DNA from: Elusimicrobia bacterium GWB2_63_16 | GTDB taxonomy: Bacteria; Elusimicrobiota; Elusimicrobia; Elusimicrobiales; UBA9959 | Direction: 5' to 3' | Length of the DNA: 32,505 nucleotides | Assembly (NCBI GenBank): GCA_001799715.1 | Contig: MGTZ01000043.1 | Location: forward strand, 1 to 32,505 | In this document: piece by piece, positions 30,804 through 32,505 of the stretch | Position numbering within the stretch: the stretch's first letter is position 1 | Layout: every line of letters begins with the position of its first letter | Notes under the pieces: model-generated | What the model was told of the DNA's origin: nothing | What the model saw: the letters and a program-made list of their open reading frames with translations, nothing else | Database searches by the model: none | Position numbers and translations under genes: made by a program

Positions 30804-30879
30804 TCGAGGCTTCGCCTCGATTGGCGGCAGAACCCCAGAGGCGCAGGCCGGCGGCTGGCCGCTATCGAGGCGAAGCCTC
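30804..30879. repeat. REP-like nested palindrome upstream of mtaB
   Basis: TCGAGGC-ttc-GCCTCGA (30804-30820) is itself a hairpin. A second copy in inverse orientation lies at 30864-30879 (ATCGAGGCGAAGCCTC), so the 16-base arms 30806-30821 and 30864-30879 can pair across 42 bases. The structure lies between response regulator and mtaB and is not followed by a T-run. Confidence 0.8.
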
Positions 30880-30891
30880 TATAGGAATTTG

Positions 30892-30897
30892 TAGAAT
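30892..30897 (+). promoter_or_regulatory. Possible -10 hexamer abutting the mtaB start
   Basis: TAGAAT (5 of 6) ends immediately before the ATG at 30898. Seven bases after the hexamer is 30904, an in-frame GTG, so a leaderless start at the GTG is conceivable. The AGGA at 30883-30886 offers a normal alternative for the ATG. Confidence 0.3.
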
Positions 30898-32145
30898 ATG
30901 GGGGTGAAAATCTATTTCAAGACGGTAGGCTGCAGGGTCAACCAGGTGGAGACGGAAAGCCTGCGCGAGAAATTCGCGGCGCTGGGCCACGCCGCCGCGG
31001 CCTCTCCGGAGGAAGCCGACCTGGTGGTGGTGAACACCTGCTCGGTGACCGCCAAGGCGGACCGGGACTGCGTCGCCTTTCTGCGCAAGACCGCGGCCGC
31101 CAACCCGCGGGCCTCTATCGCCGTGACCGGCTGCCTGGCCACGCTGGAACCGCAAAAGATACTGGCCGCCGCCCCCGGCGCCGCCGTTTTCGCCAACAAG
31201 GACAAGGAGAACATCCCGGCGCAGCTGTGCGGCACGCCGGCCGCCGCGGATTTCTTCTCCGTCGGAAAATTCCACGGCAAGGCCAGGGCTTTCGTGAAGG
31301 TGCAGGACGGCTGCAACCTGAAATGCGCCTACTGCCTGGTCAATATCGCCCGCCCCGAACTGAAGTCCAAACCGCTGGAGGCGGCGGTAGCCGAGATCGA
31401 AAAATTGATCGCCGCCGGCTTCGCGGAGATAGTGCTGTGCGGCACGCGGCTGGGCATCTACCGCTGCGGGGAGACCGGCGCCGCGCTCGCGCAGCTGATG
31501 GAGCGCCTGTTCGCGCTGCCGGGGGAGTTCCGGCTGCGCTTCTCGTCTATAGAATCAGGCGAGCTGACTCCGGAACTGCTGGAGGTCCTCCGCGCGGCCG
31601 GGCCGAAGTTCTGCGACTATTTCCACCTGCCGCTGCAGGCGGGGGCCGACCCGGTGCTGAAATCCATGGGCCGCCTCTACGATACGGCGCGGTACCGCGC
31701 CAAGGTCGAGGAACTGCGCGCGCTGTTCCCGGGCGTAGGCGTTTATGCCGATATCATAGCCGGCTACCCGACCGAGACCGAAGCCGATTTCGCCGCGGCC
31801 CTGGAGTACGTGCGGGCCCTCAGGCTCGCCGGGCTGCACGTGTTCAGCTTTTCGGCCCGCCCCGGCACGCGCGCCGCCGCGCTCAAGCCGCTGCCGCCCG
31901 CCGTTGTAGCCGCCCGCTCGGCCGCGCTGCGCGCGCTCGACGGCGAACTGCGCGCCGCCTACGCGGCCTCGATGCTGGGCCGGGAATTGCAGGCGCTGTC
32001 GCTAAAGAACAAGGACGGCCGCGCGCTGGCGCTGGCTTCCAATTTTCTGAACCTGGAACTGCCGGCCCCCGTGACGCCGGGCCGCCTGCTGCGCTGCCGC
32101 GTCACCGCGGCCCGCGCCGGCGCCTGTATGGCGGAGGCCGCGTGA
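30898..32145 (+). CDS. mtaB: tRNA t6A37 C2-methylthiotransferase MtaB
   Basis: 415 residues. MtaB converts t6A37 to ms2t6A37 in ANN-decoding tRNAs using radical SAM chemistry and a second Fe-S cluster. The N-terminal UPF0004 domain carries Cys12 (VGCRVNQVE), Cys48 (NTCSVT) and Cys79 (TGCLA). The radical SAM cluster is Cys139-x3-Cys143-x2-Cys146 in DGCNLKCAYC. The HLPLQAGADPVLKSMGRLYD and ADIIAGYPTETEADF segments are typical of the family, and the C-terminal ~60 residues form the TRAM-like RNA-binding domain. The start ATG has AGGA 11 bases upstream; a GTG two codons later is an alternative. The downstream gene starts inside its stop codon (GTGA overlap). Confidence 0.93.
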   Translation: MGVKIYFKTVGCRVNQVETESLREKFAALGHAAAASPEEADLVVVNTCSVTAKADRDCVAFLRKTAAANPRASIAVTGCLATLEPQKILAAAPGAAVFANKDKENIPAQLCGTPAAADFFSVGKFHGKARAFVKVQDGCNLKCAYCLVNIARPELKSKPLEAAVAEIEKLIAAGFAEIVLCGTRLGIYRCGETGAALAQLMERLFALPGEFRLRFSSIESGELTPELLEVLRAAGPKFCDYFHLPLQAGADPVLKSMGRLYDTARYRAKVEELRALFPGVGVYADIIAGYPTETEADFAAALEYVRALRLAGLHVFSFSARPGTRAAALKPLPPAVVAARSAALRALDGELRAAYAASMLGRELQALSLKNKDGRALALASNFLNLELPAPVTPGRLLRCRVTAARAGACMAEAA

Positions 32146-32505
32146 AGAAATGCCCGGCTTGCGGCTACGGCAACCCCGATAAATACTCCCGCTGCGCTAT
32201 CTGCCGCCGCGACCTCGCCGCGGTGGCGCCGTTGACTGAAGCCGCGCGTCCCAAGGAACCCTCTCTCCTGCCGGCCTCGGCCATGGTGCTGCTGGGCTGC
32301 GCCGTCCTTTTCTACGCGCTGCAGAATTTCGCCTGGAAGCCCGCGGCCGCACCGGCCTCCGCCGCCGACGAGCCTCCGGACTACGCGGCCGTGGCTCTCT
32401 CGCTGGAGCTGATGGGGCGGCAGCGCTATCTGCCCGACGCTGATAAGCTGCTCGCGGTGCCGCTGCTCGCCAGCCCGGACCCGGCAGTGGCCCGCGCCGC
32501 CGCCG
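32142..32505 (+). CDS. Zinc-ribbon membrane protein, 5' part only
   Basis: A GTG at 32142 overlaps the mtaB stop by four bases and has GGAGG four bases upstream. The frame stays open to the window end (121 codons). It starts VKKCPACGYGNPDKYSRCAICRR, a zinc ribbon with two C-x2-C knuckles (Cys4, 7, 18, 21). It then has a short linker, one membrane helix (~53-70, MVLLGCAVLFYALQNFAW) and an Ala/Leu-rich helical region whose end (LLASPDPAVARAAA) looks like the start of HEAT-type repeats. No specific family can be named from the visible portion. The coupling to mtaB is tight but does not indicate function. Confidence 0.82.
   Translation, partial: MKKCPACGYGNPDKYSRCAICRRDLAAVAPLTEAARPKEPSLLPASAMVLLGCAVLFYALQNFAWKPAAAPASAADEPPDYAAVALSLELMGRQRYLPDADKLLAVPLLASPDPAVARAAA

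Noticed and set aside
30880-30885. TATAGG as a -10 for mtaB
   Set aside because: Only a partial match with no -35 or extended element; it overlaps the palindrome and AGGA that fits a Shine-Dalgarno sequence better.

Overview
The window is a GC-rich bacterial chromosome segment with tightly packed genes. It looks like a diderm (a signal-peptide, probable beta-barrel protein at 16702) with an anaerobic or microaerophilic lifestyle (a complete FprA-type flavodiiron protein and a membrane-anchored ferritin-like protein). The DnaK lacks the ~24-residue N-lobe insert of proteobacterial DnaK, and together with the overall gene set this would fit Elusimicrobiota or a similar deep-branching phylum. 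That assignment is inference from sequence style, not a database result.

Layout. (1) 1-1540, minus strand: DUF6485-type Cys-rich small protein, ridA, and a 5' portion of malQ that leaves the window. (2) 1657-16538, plus strand: six unrecognised, Gly/Ala/Ser-rich, membrane-anchored proteins plus a seventh (1657) set slightly apart. They are interrupted only by a MurC/Mpl-like Mur ligase and the flavodiiron protein. Most have one N-terminal membrane helix, a long low-complexity linker, a weakly conserved central segment, and a variable C-terminal module (Cys pair, three or four membrane helices, Cys-rich plus membrane helix, or long helical Cys-containing region). Two adjacent members (8397, 9862) are clear tandem paralogues. 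This locus is the best candidate here for an undescribed envelope system. (3) 16702-17574: a probable outer-membrane barrel with its own promoter, between two intrinsic terminators. (4) 17641-21910: dnaX, recR and comEC (DNA replication, repair and uptake). (5) 21912-24451: ferritin-like protein and arfB on the minus strand, a short-chain dehydrogenase on the plus strand, and an unknown secreted protein on the minus strand. (6) 24628-30285: heat-shock cluster hrcA-grpE-dnaK-dnaJ with rsmE, preceded by a textbook sigma70 promoter and a CIRCE operator. (7) 30290-32505: a single-domain response regulator (minus), then mtaB overlapping a zinc-ribbon membrane protein that runs off the end.

Regulation visible in the sequence: several good sigma70 promoters (5987, 7321, 24628), many extended -10 elements, and a recurring arrangement in which a -10 hexamer sits at or very near the distance expected for a leaderless or near-leaderless mRNA (arfB, the ferritin-like gene, the DUF6485 gene, dnaJ, possibly the Mur ligase and mtaB). 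In contrast, the low-complexity cluster mostly uses strong Shine-Dalgarno sequences, and two of its transcripts start with predicted hairpin leaders. Two REP/MITE-like palindromes lie between genes (24529-24599 and 30804-30879). No tRNA, rRNA, CRISPR array, transposase or phage gene was seen.
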